This document shows positions 28,216-36,710 of a stretch of DNA of 64,000 bases, in pieces. The DNA comes from Sphingosinicella sp. GTDB lineage: Bacteria > Pseudomonadota > Alphaproteobacteria > Sphingomonadales > Sphingomonadaceae. The translations under genes were made by a program, and so were the position numbers. The stretch spans positions 1 through 64,000 of the forward strand of contig JACDEE010000012.1 in the NCBI GenBank assembly GCA_013816585.1, read 5' to 3'. Numbering within the stretch: the stretch's first letter is position 1; the number at the start of each line of letters is the position of its first letter. The notes under the pieces were generated by a model that saw only the letters and a program-made list of their open reading frames with translations, was not told the origin of the DNA and ran no database searches.

Positions 28216-29598
28216 TCAATAATGGATCACGCGGCCATAAGCATCGAGTACGCTTTCATGCATCATTTCGGAAAGCGTCGGATGCGCGAACACCGTGTGC
28301 ATGAGATCCTGTTCGGTGGTTTCCAATTGGCGCGCGACTACATAGCCCTGGATCAATTCGGTCACTTCCGCGCCGACCATATGCGCCCCGAGCAGCTCGC
28401 CCGTCCCCTCGTCGAACACGGTCTTGACGAACCCTTCTGCCTCGCTAAGCGCGATGGCCTTGCCATTGCCGATGAATGGGAATTTGCCGACCTTGACCTT
28501 GTGGCCCGCCTCTTTCGCCTTGGCTTCGGTAAGCCCGACCGAGGCAATTTGCGGCCGTGAATAGGTGCAGCCCGGTATATTCCAGGTTTCGAACGGATGC
28601 GGTTTCTTGCCGGCAATCGCCTCGACGCAGACCACGCCTTCATGGCTCGCTTTGTGCGCCAGCCAGGGCGGTCCGGTAACGTCGCCGATCGCATAGACTC
28701 CCTCGACATTAGTCCGGCCAAAACCGTCGGTGACGATATGGCCTCGATCAGTCTTAACTCCCAATGCTTCCAACCCGATATTCTCGGTGTTGGGGACGAT
28801 GCCGATGGCGATGATGGCGTGGGAGAATTCCTGCGTCTCGCCGCCCTTCAATGTGGCGCGGACTCCGGTTTTCGATACGTCCAATTTCTCGACGCCGGAA
28901 GACACATGCAGCTTCATGCCCTGCTTGGTCAGCGCCTTGTGCATGAAGGCGGAGACCTCCTCATCCTCCACGGGAAGGATTCGATCGAGCATTTCCACGA
29001 TCGTGACTTCCGCGCCCATATCCGAATAGAAACTGGCGAATTCGACGCCGATCGCGCCGGACCCGATCACCAGCAGCTTGGACGGCATTTCCTTCGGCAC
29101 CATCGCGTGCCGATAGGTCCAGATCCGCTCTCCATCGGCCTTGGCAAAGGGCAAGTCACGGGCGCGCGCACCGGTCGCGATCAATATGCTCTTGGCCGAA
29201 AGCTCGGTTTTCTTGCCGTCCTTCGTGACGACCAGAGTACCTTTTCCGGCCAGCGTCCCCTCGCCCTCCACTACCGTCACCTTGTTCTTCTTCATCAGAC
29301 CCTTGACGCCCATGTTGAGCTGTCCTGCCACCTTGCGCGACCGGTCCACGATGGCGGCGAGATCGAAACTGACCTTTTCGGCCTTCAGACCATAAGAAGA
29401 AGCGTGGGTCAGATAATGATGAATCTCGGACGTGCGCAGCAGGGCCTTGGTCGGGATGCACCCCCAGTTGAGGCAGATACCGCCAAGCTTCTCCCGCTCG
29501 ACGATCGCCGTCTTGAGCCCGAGCTGGCTCGCACGGATGGCGGCGACATAGCCGCCCGGTCCCGAGCCGAGCACGATAAGGTCGTAAGTATCTGCCAA
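28216..29598 (-). CDS. lpdA: Dihydrolipoyl dehydrogenase (E3), pyruvate dehydrogenase type
   Basis: E3, 460 residues, reoxidises dihydrolipoyl groups with FAD and NAD. FAD-binding GSGPGGYVAA is near the N-terminus; the redox disulfide is Cys42 and Cys47 in GGICLNWGCIPTKAL. The NAD site has VIGSGAIGVEFASFY, and the C-terminal HAHP-type active site reads HTVFAHPTLSEMMHE. Placed after the E2 gene, it most likely serves pyruvate dehydrogenase. A second E3 gene at 60401-61798 lies with the 2-oxoglutarate dehydrogenase genes. Confidence 0.95.
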   Translation of the reverse strand: MADTYDLIVLGSGPGGYVAAIRASQLGLKTAIVEREKLGGICLNWGCIPTKALLRTSEIHHYLTHASSYGLKAEKVSFDLAAIVDRSRKVAGQLNMGVKGLMKKNKVTVVEGEGTLAGKGTLVVTKDGKKTELSAKSILIATGARARDLPFAKADGERIWTYRHAMVPKEMPSKLLVIGSGAIGVEFASFYSDMGAEVTIVEMLDRILPVEDEEVSAFMHKALTKQGMKLHVSSGVEKLDVSKTGVRATLKGGETQEFSHAIIAIGIVPNTENIGLEALGVKTDRGHIVTDGFGRTNVEGVYAIGDVTGPPWLAHKASHEGVVCVEAIAGKKPHPFETWNIPGCTYSRPQIASVGLTEAKAKEAGHKVKVGKFPFIGNGKAIALSEAEGFVKTVFDEGTGELLGAHMVGAEVTELIQGYVVARQLETTEQDLMHTVFAHPTLSEMMHESVLDAYGRVIHY

Positions 29599-29635
29599 AA
29601 TTAGCTCCTAGAAAATGCCCGACCGATCCGATTTC

Positions 29636-29842
29636 TCATCGGTCGGACCATTTGAAGAATATCCAGGCGAACAAGGCTACGCCCAGGAAAATGGGGACGG
29701 AGAAGGAAAGGCCAAGTCCGCGCGGCAAGGCGATGGTGCCATAATGCACGGCCTCGCCAAGCTGCCCGGCTTTTCCGTCCAGCAAATAGGGCAAGGCGAC
29801 CGCGCTGACCGCGCCGAGAGCAACGGCTCTCAGCAGCGCCAT
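29636..29842 (-). CDS. Small membrane protein between E2 and E3 genes
   Basis: A 68-residue protein with two hydrophobic segments (about residues 5-22 and 45-64), the second ending in the basic FFKWSDR. The ATG at 29842 follows the E2 stop by one base, so it is very likely co-translated. I know no function. The position inside the dehydrogenase operon suggests either membrane tethering of the complex or a chance passenger; both are inference. Confidence 0.7.
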   Translation of the reverse strand: MALLRAVALGAVSAVALPYLLDGKAGQLGEAVHYGTIALPRGLGLSFSVPIFLGVALFAWIFFKWSDR

Positions 29843-29843
29843 A

Positions 29844-31163
29844 TCAGGCCAACATTCCAAGCGGGTTTTCGACGAGCCGTTTGAACGCTTGCATCAGCCG
29901 CGCGCCATCGGCCCCGTCGATGGCGCGATGGTCGAAGCTGCCCGTGGCGCTCATCACGGTCGCGATCTGCAAGCTATCATTGATCACCCAGGGCCGCTTC
30001 TCGCCGGCACCGATCGCCATGATCATCGCCTGAGGCGGATTGATCACCGCATCGAACTGGGTGATCCCGAACATGCCCATGTTGCTGATGGAAGCGGTGC
30101 CGCCCTGATATTCCTGCGGCTGCAATTTGCCGTCCCGCGCCCTTGCCGCAAGGTCCTTCATCTCGGTTGCGATGACGGAGACCGGTTTTGAGTCTGCACC
30201 CACTATGATTGGCGTGATGAGGCCGTTCGGTATCGACACCGCGACCGAGATATCGGCGCGGCTGAACTTCAACAATTGATCGCCCGCGAGCGACACATTG
30301 CATTGGGGCACTTCGATCAGCGCCGCGGCCAGCGCCTTGATCAGCAGATCGTTGACCGACAGTTTCACGCCGCGCGATTCGAGCCCTTTGTTGAGTTCGC
30401 CGCGAAGCTTGAGCAGCGCATCGAGCTGGATGTCGACGGTAAGATAGATATGCGGAACCTGCTGTTTCGATTCGGTCAGCCGCCGCGCAATGGTCTTGCG
30501 CATATTGCTGAGCTTGACCGACTCGTGCGGGATTTCGGTGTCTACAGCGGGAGCAGGCGGAGCCGATGAAGCGGAAGCCGACGCGGGCGCAGCGGGCCTG
30601 GCGCCACCGGCCCCGTCGATGTCGGCCTTGACGATGCGGCCGCCCGGACCCGATCCGTTCAGGCTGGAAAGATCCACGCCTTTCTGTTCGGCAAGGCGCC
30701 GGGCGAGCGGGCTGGCCTTCACCCTGGCGGAATCGTCTGCGCGCGCTGCGACCGGCTTGGCGGCCGATGGCTGCTCGGGCTCGGAAGCCGGCGCGGGCGC
30801 TGAGACAGGCGCTTCCTGGGCCGGCTGACCCGCACCCGTTTCTCCGCCATCCTTCGCCACTGGCTCTTTCGCGGCGGCAGCGGGCGGTGTCGGCGCGGCG
30901 GAGGCGGCGCCCGCATCCTCGCCCTCACCTGCGATCAAGGCGATCACGGTACCGACCTTCACTTCATCGGTCCCTTCGGCCACCAGGATCTTGGCGATCG
31001 TGCCTTCGTCCACCGCTTCGAACTCCATTGTCGCCTTGTCGGTCTCGATCTCCGCAAGAAGATCGCCGGCCGCGACCTTGTCGCCTTCCTTGACGAGCCA
31101 TTTGGCGAGCGTGCCCTCTTCCATCGTGGGGGAAAGGGCGGGCATCTTGAGTTCGATGGGCAT
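29844..31163 (-). CDS. Dihydrolipoamide acetyltransferase, pyruvate dehydrogenase E2
   Basis: E2, 439 residues. One lipoyl domain (residues 1-78, lipoyl-Lys43 in [12 protein letters not shown]) is followed by an Ala/Pro linker, the E3/E1-binding domain ([20 protein letters not shown], about 150-185), another linker and the catalytic domain with [12 protein letters not shown] near the end. [17 protein letters not shown] at the start is typical of pyruvate dehydrogenase E2. The E1 genes are not beside it, which is unusual since pdhA-pdhB usually precede. The start at 31163 follows AGGGAAGC. Confidence 0.93.
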   Translation of the reverse strand: MPIELKMPALSPTMEEGTLAKWLVKEGDKVAAGDLLAEIETDKATMEFEAVDEGTIAKILVAEGTDEVKVGTVIALIAGEGEDAGAASAAPTPPAAAAKEPVAKDGGETGAGQPAQEAPVSAPAPASEPEQPSAAKPVAARADDSARVKASPLARRLAEQKGVDLSSLNGSGPGGRIVKADIDGAGGARPAAPASASASSAPPAPAVDTEIPHESVKLSNMRKTIARRLTESKQQVPHIYLTVDIQLDALLKLRGELNKGLESRGVKLSVNDLLIKALAAALIEVPQCNVSLAGDQLLKFSRADISVAVSIPNGLITPIIVGADSKPVSVIATEMKDLAARARDGKLQPQEYQGGTASISNMGMFGITQFDAVINPPQAMIMAIGAGEKRPWVINDSLQIATVMSATGSFDHRAIDGADGARLMQAFKRLVENPLGMLA

Positions 31164-31286
31164 TGAGCTTCCCTGTGCGGACTGGCTTCGTCCAAGTCCA
31201 AACAGCAAATGGCAGGGCCGGGTCAAGGGTTCCGCTTGCTTGAGCCGTGGATCTGGAGCACCTTCGCCGTCCTAGGGAGGGGGCTG

Positions 31287-31739
31287 ATGCGCGCATATTT
31301 GGTCGTGATCGACGAGACACAGGAAGCGAAAGCGGCGCTCCGTTTCGCCGCCCGGCGCGCAGCCCGCACGGGCGGGACGGTTGAGATTCTGGCGCTCATT
31401 CCCCAGCAGGAATTCGTTCAATGGGGCGGCGTTCAGGCCGCGATCGAAGAGGAAGCGCGGCTCCGCGCCGAAGCAGCGGTGGTTCAGGCGTCCGGAGCGA
31501 TTGTCGAAGAAGCCGGAGTTCGACCCTCGATCACAGTCAAGCAAGGCGACCCGGTCAAGGCGGTAAGCGAGATGCTGAAGGAGCGACAGGACATCGCCGC
31601 CTTCGTCCTCGGCGCCGCGGCGGAAGACGCGCCGGGGCCGCTCATCACCCATTTTTCGGGTAATGCGGGATCCCTGCCCTGTCCGCTGATGATCGTGCCG
31701 GGTCATCTCAGCGACGAAGCGCTGGACCAGCTTAGCTAA
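31287..31739 (+). CDS. Universal stress protein (UspA-like)
   Basis: A 150-residue protein of the Usp fold. The opening YLVVIDETQEAKAALRFAARRA and a late stretch LITHFSGNAGSLPCPLMIVPG match the family; the ATP-binding G-x2-G-x9-G pattern is only partly kept (GAAAEDAPGP), so it may not bind ATP. The ATG at 31287 has AGGGAGG before it. It is divergent from the E2 gene and its stop interlocks with that of the fRMsr gene in the bases CTAA. Confidence 0.85.
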   Translation: MRAYLVVIDETQEAKAALRFAARRAARTGGTVEILALIPQQEFVQWGGVQAAIEEEARLRAEAAVVQASGAIVEEAGVRPSITVKQGDPVKAVSEMLKERQDIAAFVLGAAAEDAPGPLITHFSGNAGSLPCPLMIVPGHLSDEALDQLS

Positions 31740-32224
31740 GCTCCGGTCAGCCGGTCGGTGATCCGATCGACCAAGGCGGCGCAAAATTGCAAATCCTCGC
31801 TGTCGAAACGGGCGAGCAAGGGACTGTCCAGGTCCAGCACCCCGAGCAGCCGACCTTCAGATACGATGGGGATGACCAGTTCCGAAGCCGACGCGCTGTC
31901 GCAGGCGATATGCCCCGGATAGGCATTCACGTCTTCAACACATTGTGGCTCCAGCGTGGCGGCGGCGGTGCCGCAGACGCCCTTGCCGAAGGGAATCCGG
32001 ACACAGGCCAGGCGGCCCTGAAACGGCCCCAACACCAGTTCTCCGCCGACATTGCGGTAGAAGCCCACCCAGTTGAGATCGGGCAGACTTTCCCACAACA
32101 AGGCGCTTACGTTGGCCATGTTGGCGATGGCGTCCGGTTCCCCTTGGGTCAGTCCGTCAGCCGCATCGGTCAGCTGCCGGTACAATTCTGCCTTATCACC
32201 GGCATCGATCCTGAATTCGTACAT
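31736..32224 (-). CDS. msrC: Free methionine-(R)-sulfoxide reductase (GAF domain)
   Basis: A 162-residue GAF-domain enzyme that reduces free Met-R-sulfoxide in the cytoplasm. The diagnostic block GPFQGRLACVRIPFGKGVCG is present, with Cys74, Cys84 and Cys108 (in GHIACDSAS) matching the three redox Cys of E. coli fRMsr. It lies 2 bases after arfB, so rluA-like, arfB and msrC form one transcript. Its end overlaps the usp stop by four bases. Confidence 0.93.
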   Translation of the reverse strand: MYEFRIDAGDKAELYRQLTDAADGLTQGEPDAIANMANVSALLWESLPDLNWVGFYRNVGGELVLGPFQGRLACVRIPFGKGVCGTAAATLEPQCVEDVNAYPGHIACDSASASELVIPIVSEGRLLGVLDLDSPLLARFDSEDLQFCAALVDRITDRLTGA

Positions 32225-32226
32225 TC

Positions 32227-32640
32227 CTAGTCGATCCTTACCTTGCCCCGACCCTGCTTGATCGCGCCGCGCTGGACCTTGCTGTCGACGCGCTTCGCCT
32301 TGGCGGAGCGGCTGGCCTTGGTCTTGATGCGCTTCACCGGCCGTATGTGGGCCCTGGCTATCAGATCCGCCAGCCGGGCCCGCGCATCTTCACGATTCGA
32401 TTCCTGTGTCCGGAAGCTGCGCGCGGTGATGATGATCTCGCCCGCGCTGGTCATCCGGCTCCCAGCCAGCGCCTTCAGCCGTTCGTAAACCGGTGGAGCA
32501 AGTCCGAGCTTGAAGACGTCGCACCGCAACTGGCAGGCGGTAGCCACCTTGTTGACATTCTGCCCGCCGGGACCGCTCGCCGCGAGGAATTTTTCCTCAA
32601 GCGCCGCTTCGGGGAGCAGATAGGGCTCAGATTGGGACAT
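32227..32640 (-). CDS. arfB: Ribosome-rescue peptidyl-tRNA hydrolase ArfB
   Basis: ArfB (YaeJ), 137 residues, hydrolyses peptidyl-tRNA on ribosomes stalled without a stop codon. The catalytic GGQ is at residues 25-27 in ASGPGGQNVNKV, and the basic tail (KTKASRSAKAKRVDSKVQRG), which threads into the empty mRNA channel, is present. The start at 32640 lies within the end of the pseudouridine synthase gene (14-base overlap); the longer frame upstream lacks similarity. Confidence 0.94.
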   Translation of the reverse strand: MSQSEPYLLPEAALEEKFLAASGPGGQNVNKVATACQLRCDVFKLGLAPPVYERLKALAGSRMTSAGEIIITARSFRTQESNREDARARLADLIARAHIRPVKRIKTKASRSAKAKRVDSKVQRGAIKQGRGKVRID

Positions 32641-33283
32641 CGCCAAAGCCCGCGCTGACAAAGGTCGGCGGCAGCGGCGCCGTTGCCTCGATCGGGTTCT
32701 TGCCCTCGCGCTCCACGCGGATCGACAGAGCGTGAAGCAGCATGGGCCCCTTCCCCCTGCCATAAACGGGATCGCCCGAAATAGGGAAGCCCATGCCCTC
32801 GACCGCATGGACCCGCAGCTGGTGGGTCCGGCCGGTCTCCGGCGTGAACAGGATCACGGCCCGGCCGCCGATCACCGATATCGTTCGCCAATGGCTGGTT
32901 GCGGGTTTGCCCTTCGCGTCCGGCACGATCCGCCAGCCGTCTCTTTCGGTGGATGTCTTGCCCAGCGCCATTTCGATCGTTCCCGCCTCCGCCTCTGGAA
33001 CGCCATCGAGCACTGCCACATAGGATTTGGAGACTTTCTTCTCCTCGAAGGCCCGCTGGAACCGCTTGTGCGCCTTTGGATGGCGCGCAAGCAAAAGGCA
33101 GCCGCTCGTATCCCGGTCGAGCCGGTGGACCGGCAAGGGCTCGCGCTGAAAGCCGAACCTCAAATGCTTCAGATAATCTTCCAGGCTCTCGGGCGTTTTC
33201 GACCCCGGATGCACGGCAAGCCCGGCGGGCTTGTCGATGACGATGGCTTCGCCGTCGATGAACAGAACATATTTTTCCCACAT
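32627..33283 (-). CDS. RluA-family pseudouridine synthase
   Basis: A 218-residue enzyme that isomerises uridine to pseudouridine in RNA. The catalytic Asp56 lies in PVHRLDRDTSG, with the later GRTHQLRVH and GDPVYGRGKG motifs. It lacks the N-terminal S4 domain, so it resembles RluA or TruC; whether rRNA or tRNA is the target cannot be read here. It overlaps arfB by 14 bases and is divergent from ctrA. Confidence 0.92.
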   Translation of the reverse strand: MWEKYVLFIDGEAIVIDKPAGLAVHPGSKTPESLEDYLKHLRFGFQREPLPVHRLDRDTSGCLLLARHPKAHKRFQRAFEEKKVSKSYVAVLDGVPEAEAGTIEMALGKTSTERDGWRIVPDAKGKPATSHWRTISVIGGRAVILFTPETGRTHQLRVHAVEGMGFPISGDPVYGRGKGPMLLHALSIRVEREGKNPIEATAPLPPTFVSAGFGDVPI

Positions 33284-33339
33284 GGGCCCGCCCTGCCACG
33301 ACTGTGGCGCCTGCGCAACGAACAGCCGCTTACCAGATA

Positions 33340-33365
33340 GAGTCAGGCGCTTTTCCCGAAGAGTC
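33340..33365. promoter_or_regulatory. Two GAnTC (CcrM) methylation sites before ctrA
   Basis: GAGTC occurs at 33340-33344 and at 33361-33365, just upstream of the CtrA box. In Caulobacter the ctrA P1 promoter is controlled by CcrM methylation of a GAnTC site. Two such sites so near suggest the same coupling to DNA replication, as an inference. Confidence 0.5.
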
Positions 33366-33371
33366 AGGGGT

Positions 33372-33386
33372 TTAACACCTAATTAA
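33372..33386. promoter_or_regulatory. CtrA box (TTAA-N7-TTAA)
   Basis: TTAACACCTAATTAA is a full TTAA-N7-TTAA match, about 93 bases before the ctrA start. Further TTAA half-sites follow at 33390-33394 and 33411-33415. CtrA binds such sites, so ctrA is probably autoregulated. Confidence 0.8.
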
Positions 33387-33478
33387 CCTTTTAACTTCAT
33401 TTATGCTTCCGTTAACGAAGGTTACCGGCTCGCCCAAACCTGCTAAGGTCTGGAAGCCGCCAGTTAGGGGTAGACTAT

Positions 33479-34180
33479 ATGCGTGTACTGCTGATCGAAG
33501 ACGAGCCAACGACCGCGAAGAGCATCGAACTGATGCTGAACGCCGAAGGCTTCAACGTCTACACGACGGACTTGGGCGAAGAGGGCTTGGACCTCGGCAA
33601 GCTCTACGATTACGACATCATCTGCCTGGACCTCAACCTGCCCGACATGCATGGCTATGACGTGCTGAAAAAGCTTCGGGCCGCCAAGGTCGGCACCCCG
33701 GTTCTGATCCTGTCGGGCATCGGCGAAATGGACAGCAAGGTCCGCGCCCTGGGCTTCGGCGCCGACGATTATGTCACCAAGCCTTTCCATCGCGACGAAC
33801 TGGTTGCCCGAATTCACGCGGTCGTTCGCCGTTCAAAAGGTCATTCGCAGTCGGTCATCCGCACCGGCAAGCTGGCGGTTAATCTGGATGCCAAGACGGT
33901 CGAAGTCGATGGTTCACGCGTGCATCTGACCGGCAAGGAATATGCGATGCTGGAGCTGCTGAGCCTTCGCAAGGGCACCACGCTCACCAAGGAAATGTTC
34001 CTCAACCACCTTTATGGCGGGATGGACGAGCCCGAATTGAAGATCATCGACGTCTTCATCTGCAAGCTGCGCAAAAAGCTTTCGTCGGCCTGCGGCGGCG
34101 AAAATTATATCGAGACCGTCTGGGGCCGGGGCTATGTGCTTCGCGATCCTGAGGAAGTCCTGGAATCCGCCGTCGCCTGA
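33479..34180 (+). CDS. ctrA: Cell-cycle response regulator CtrA
   Basis: CtrA, 233 residues, an OmpR-type response regulator that controls cell cycle, motility and envelope genes in alphaproteobacteria. The receiver domain (1-115) has the acidic pair Glu7-Asp8 and phospho-acceptor Asp51 ([13 protein letters not shown]), and Lys at [10 protein letters not shown]. The winged helix domain (about 125-230) holds [13 protein letters not shown] and the [10 protein letters not shown] end, almost invariant in CtrA. It has its own promoter region with a CtrA box and GAnTC sites, and a terminator follows. Confidence 0.97.
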   Translation: MRVLLIEDEPTTAKSIELMLNAEGFNVYTTDLGEEGLDLGKLYDYDIICLDLNLPDMHGYDVLKKLRAAKVGTPVLILSGIGEMDSKVRALGFGADDYVTKPFHRDELVARIHAVVRRSKGHSQSVIRTGKLAVNLDAKTVEVDGSRVHLTGKEYAMLELLSLRKGTTLTKEMFLNHLYGGMDEPELKIIDVFICKLRKKLSSACGGENYIETVWGRGYVLRDPEEVLESAVA

Positions 34181-34200
34181 AAGGGAGACGATAACGAATG

Positions 34201-34239
34201 AAAAAAGCCGGCGCGGACCCGTTTCGCGCCGGCTTTTTT
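34201..34239 (+). terminator. Rho-independent terminator after ctrA
   Basis: A perfect 15-base stem (A6-GCCGGCGCG / CGCGCCGGC-T6) with a 9-base loop starts 20 bases after the ctrA stop. It isolates ctrA from the Anbu cluster that follows. Confidence 0.95.
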
Positions 34240-34317
34240 GCACCTTATCCCGCGCTCGTGCATTGTGCCTCAAGCGGCAGGTTCCTGCCGGATACGAAAC
34301 GAAACGAGCGGGACTGA

Positions 34318-35775
34318 ATGGCGGCGAGGAACGCGTTCGACGAATTGTGGGGAACAAGCCGCGGCCGCAAGGCCCGCGAAGGCTTTGAGTCGCTCGCCGC
34401 CTGGATGGCCGAAATCTCCGCGACAGAACTCGACCGGCGCCAGCAGGCGGCCGAGGCGGCATTCCGAACGCTGGGCATCACCTTCAGCGTCTATGGCGAA
34501 GCCGATGCGGCCGAACGGATCATTCCGTTCGACATCATCCCGCGAATCTTCAGCGCCGGCGAATGGGCCAGGCTTTCGGAGGGGCTGGAGCAGCGAGTGC
34601 GGGCAATCAATGCCTTCATCGGCGATATCTATGGCGAACGGCGGATCATCGCCGACGGCATAGTTCCGGCCGATATCGTGCTCGGCAATCCAAGCTTTTG
34701 CGTCCAGGTTTCCGGTGCCCGCCCGCCGCACGGTATCTACGCCCATATTTGCGGGATCGACCTCGTCCGCACCGGCGCCGACGAATTTTTCGTGCTGGAG
34801 GATAATGCACGCACCCCCTCGGGCGTTTCCTATATGCTCGAAAATCGCGAAGCGATGCTCAGGCTCTGTCCGGAATTGTTCGACATCTTCCCGGTGCAGG
34901 CGGTCGACACGTATCCGGACATGCTGCGCGACACTTTATATTCGGTGGCTCCGAAGCGCGTTCGGGACCCGGTCTGCGTCCTGCTGACCCCGGGTCATTT
35001 CAACAGCGCATTTTATGAACACAGCTTCCTGGCCGACAATATGGGTATCGAACTGGTCGAGGGCCGCGACCTGGAGGTGGATGACGATGTCGTCTGGATG
35101 CGCACTATCGAAGGGCGCGTCAGGGTCGATGTCATCTATCGACGTATCGACGATGCATTCCTCGATCCGCTGCTGTTCAACCGGGATTCGCTGCTGGGCG
35201 TTCCGGGACTGATGGCCGCTTACCTCGCGGGCAATGTCAGTCTGGTCAACGCGCCGGGAACCGGCATTGCCGATGACAAAGCGATTTATTCCTACATGCC
35301 CGAAATCGTCCGTTATTATTCGGGAGAGGAAGCCAAGCTTCCCAATGTGCAGACCTGGCGCTGCCGCGAACCCGAAGCGCTTCAATATACGCTCGATAAT
35401 CTGGACAGTTTGGTGGTGAAGCTGGTCGACGGATCGGGCGGCTACGGAATGCTGGTTGGCCCCACCGCCAGCAGAGACGAGATCGAGCGCTTCCGGGCGG
35501 CTTTGAAGGCGGAACCGCACCGTTATATCGCGCAGCCGACCCTGTCGCTTTCGACCGTGCCGACGGTGACCGAAAAGGGGTTGATCCCGCGCCACGTCGA
35601 TTTCCGCCCCTTCGTCCTGTCGGGCGCGGACAAGGTCAGCATCGTGCCCGGAGGCCTTACCCGCGTCGCGCTGCGCGAAGGGTCGCTGGTGGTCAATTCC
35701 AGCCAGGGTGGCGGCACCAAGGACAGCTTCATCTTGAGGGAGCGGCCCGAAGGCGAGCCGGCCGGAAGCTCCTGA
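34318..35775 (+). CDS. Circularly permuted ATP-grasp (type 2) protein of the Anbu cluster
   Basis: A 485-residue protein of the circularly permuted ATP-grasp group. Diagnostic pieces are FDIIPRIFSAGEWARLSEGL, the GPDIVRT-like GIDLVRTGADEFFVLEDNAR and VVNSSQGGGTKDSFIL near the end. ATP-grasp enzymes form amide bonds via acyl phosphates; by family knowledge this branch is predicted to be a peptide or amide ligase, with product unknown. It is the first gene of a cluster with alpha-E, transglutaminase and Anbu proteins, and overlaps the next gene by one base (TGATG). Confidence 0.93.
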   Translation: MAARNAFDELWGTSRGRKAREGFESLAAWMAEISATELDRRQQAAEAAFRTLGITFSVYGEADAAERIIPFDIIPRIFSAGEWARLSEGLEQRVRAINAFIGDIYGERRIIADGIVPADIVLGNPSFCVQVSGARPPHGIYAHICGIDLVRTGADEFFVLEDNARTPSGVSYMLENREAMLRLCPELFDIFPVQAVDTYPDMLRDTLYSVAPKRVRDPVCVLLTPGHFNSAFYEHSFLADNMGIELVEGRDLEVDDDVVWMRTIEGRVRVDVIYRRIDDAFLDPLLFNRDSLLGVPGLMAAYLAGNVSLVNAPGTGIADDKAIYSYMPEIVRYYSGEEAKLPNVQTWRCREPEALQYTLDNLDSLVVKLVDGSGGYGMLVGPTASRDEIERFRAALKAEPHRYIAQPTLSLSTVPTVTEKGLIPRHVDFRPFVLSGADKVSIVPGGLTRVALREGSLVVNSSQGGGTKDSFILRERPEGEPAGSS

Positions 35776-36710
35776 TGCTCTCGCGAACCGCCTCGAACCT
35801 TTACTGGATCGGCCGCTATATGGAGCGGACCGAATTCACCACGCGCCTGATCGAGGCGACGATCCGGCTGAATTCGCTGACGCGCGACGCGCAGTCCAAC
35901 CAGGCCTGGCGGAGCGCACTGGCCGTGGTAGGGGAGACCAAGGGCTTTGAGCGCAGCGGCGAAAATCTTTCCGCCTTCAACGTCAGCCGCTACCTCAGTC
36001 TTGCGGAAGAAAATTCCAATTCGGTGCGCGGCTGCCTGAACGGCGCCCGCGACAATGCGCGCGCGGCGCGCAACAGCCTGTCGCGCGAGGCGTGGGAGGC
36101 GATCAATCGCGCGTGGCTCAGCGTAAGCGGGCGATCCAGCCCCGGCGGGGCGCAGGCCGCGCTCAACCTGGTCGAGGCGATCAAGGCCGAGACTTTGGGC
36201 TTTGAGGGCGCGGTGGCGCGGATGCTGCGCAGCGAAGGTTATTGGTTCCTGCGCCTCGGATCGGTGATCGAGCGGGCTGACAACACCGCGCGCCTGCTCG
36301 ACGTCAAATATTATCTGTTGCTGCCCGAAGGCGAACAGATTGGTGGAGCGCTCGACCGCGACCAATGGACCACGATCCTTCACACGGTCTCGGCGCGAAC
36401 CGCGTACCGGCATATCTATCCCGATGCGTTGAAACCGTGGCTGATCGCCGACCTGCTCATCTTCCGGCGCGAACTTCCCCGTTCGCTCTCGGCCTCGGCC
36501 GCCGAGGCGGTCCAGTTGCTGAGCGACATTGGCGAGCGCACCGGCCGCCAGGGTCAGGCCGACCGGCTCGTCCGCCAGCGCGAAAGTAAGCTTTTGGAGA
36601 CGGACATCAGAACCGTGTTCCAGCGCGGTCTGCATCAATATCTGCAGCGCTTCATCCGCGAGAATGCGGAAATCGATCAGGCCATCGCAACCCAGTTCAG
36701 GTTCGGCTGA
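35775..36710 (+). CDS. Alpha-E domain protein of the Anbu cluster
   Basis: A 311-residue, nearly all-helical protein of the alpha-E family, named for conserved Glu-containing helices. MLSRTASNLYWIGRYMERTE is the classic opening, and later LRLGSVIERADNTARLLDVK repeats the pattern. Its biochemical role is unknown; it always travels with the ATP-grasp protein and often is fused to it. Start and stop overlap by one base with both neighbours, so the three genes are translated together. Confidence 0.93.
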   Translation: MLSRTASNLYWIGRYMERTEFTTRLIEATIRLNSLTRDAQSNQAWRSALAVVGETKGFERSGENLSAFNVSRYLSLAEENSNSVRGCLNGARDNARAARNSLSREAWEAINRAWLSVSGRSSPGGAQAALNLVEAIKAETLGFEGAVARMLRSEGYWFLRLGSVIERADNTARLLDVKYYLLLPEGEQIGGALDRDQWTTILHTVSARTAYRHIYPDALKPWLIADLLIFRRELPRSLSASAAEAVQLLSDIGERTGRQGQADRLVRQRESKLLETDIRTVFQRGLHQYLQRFIRENAEIDQAIATQFRFG

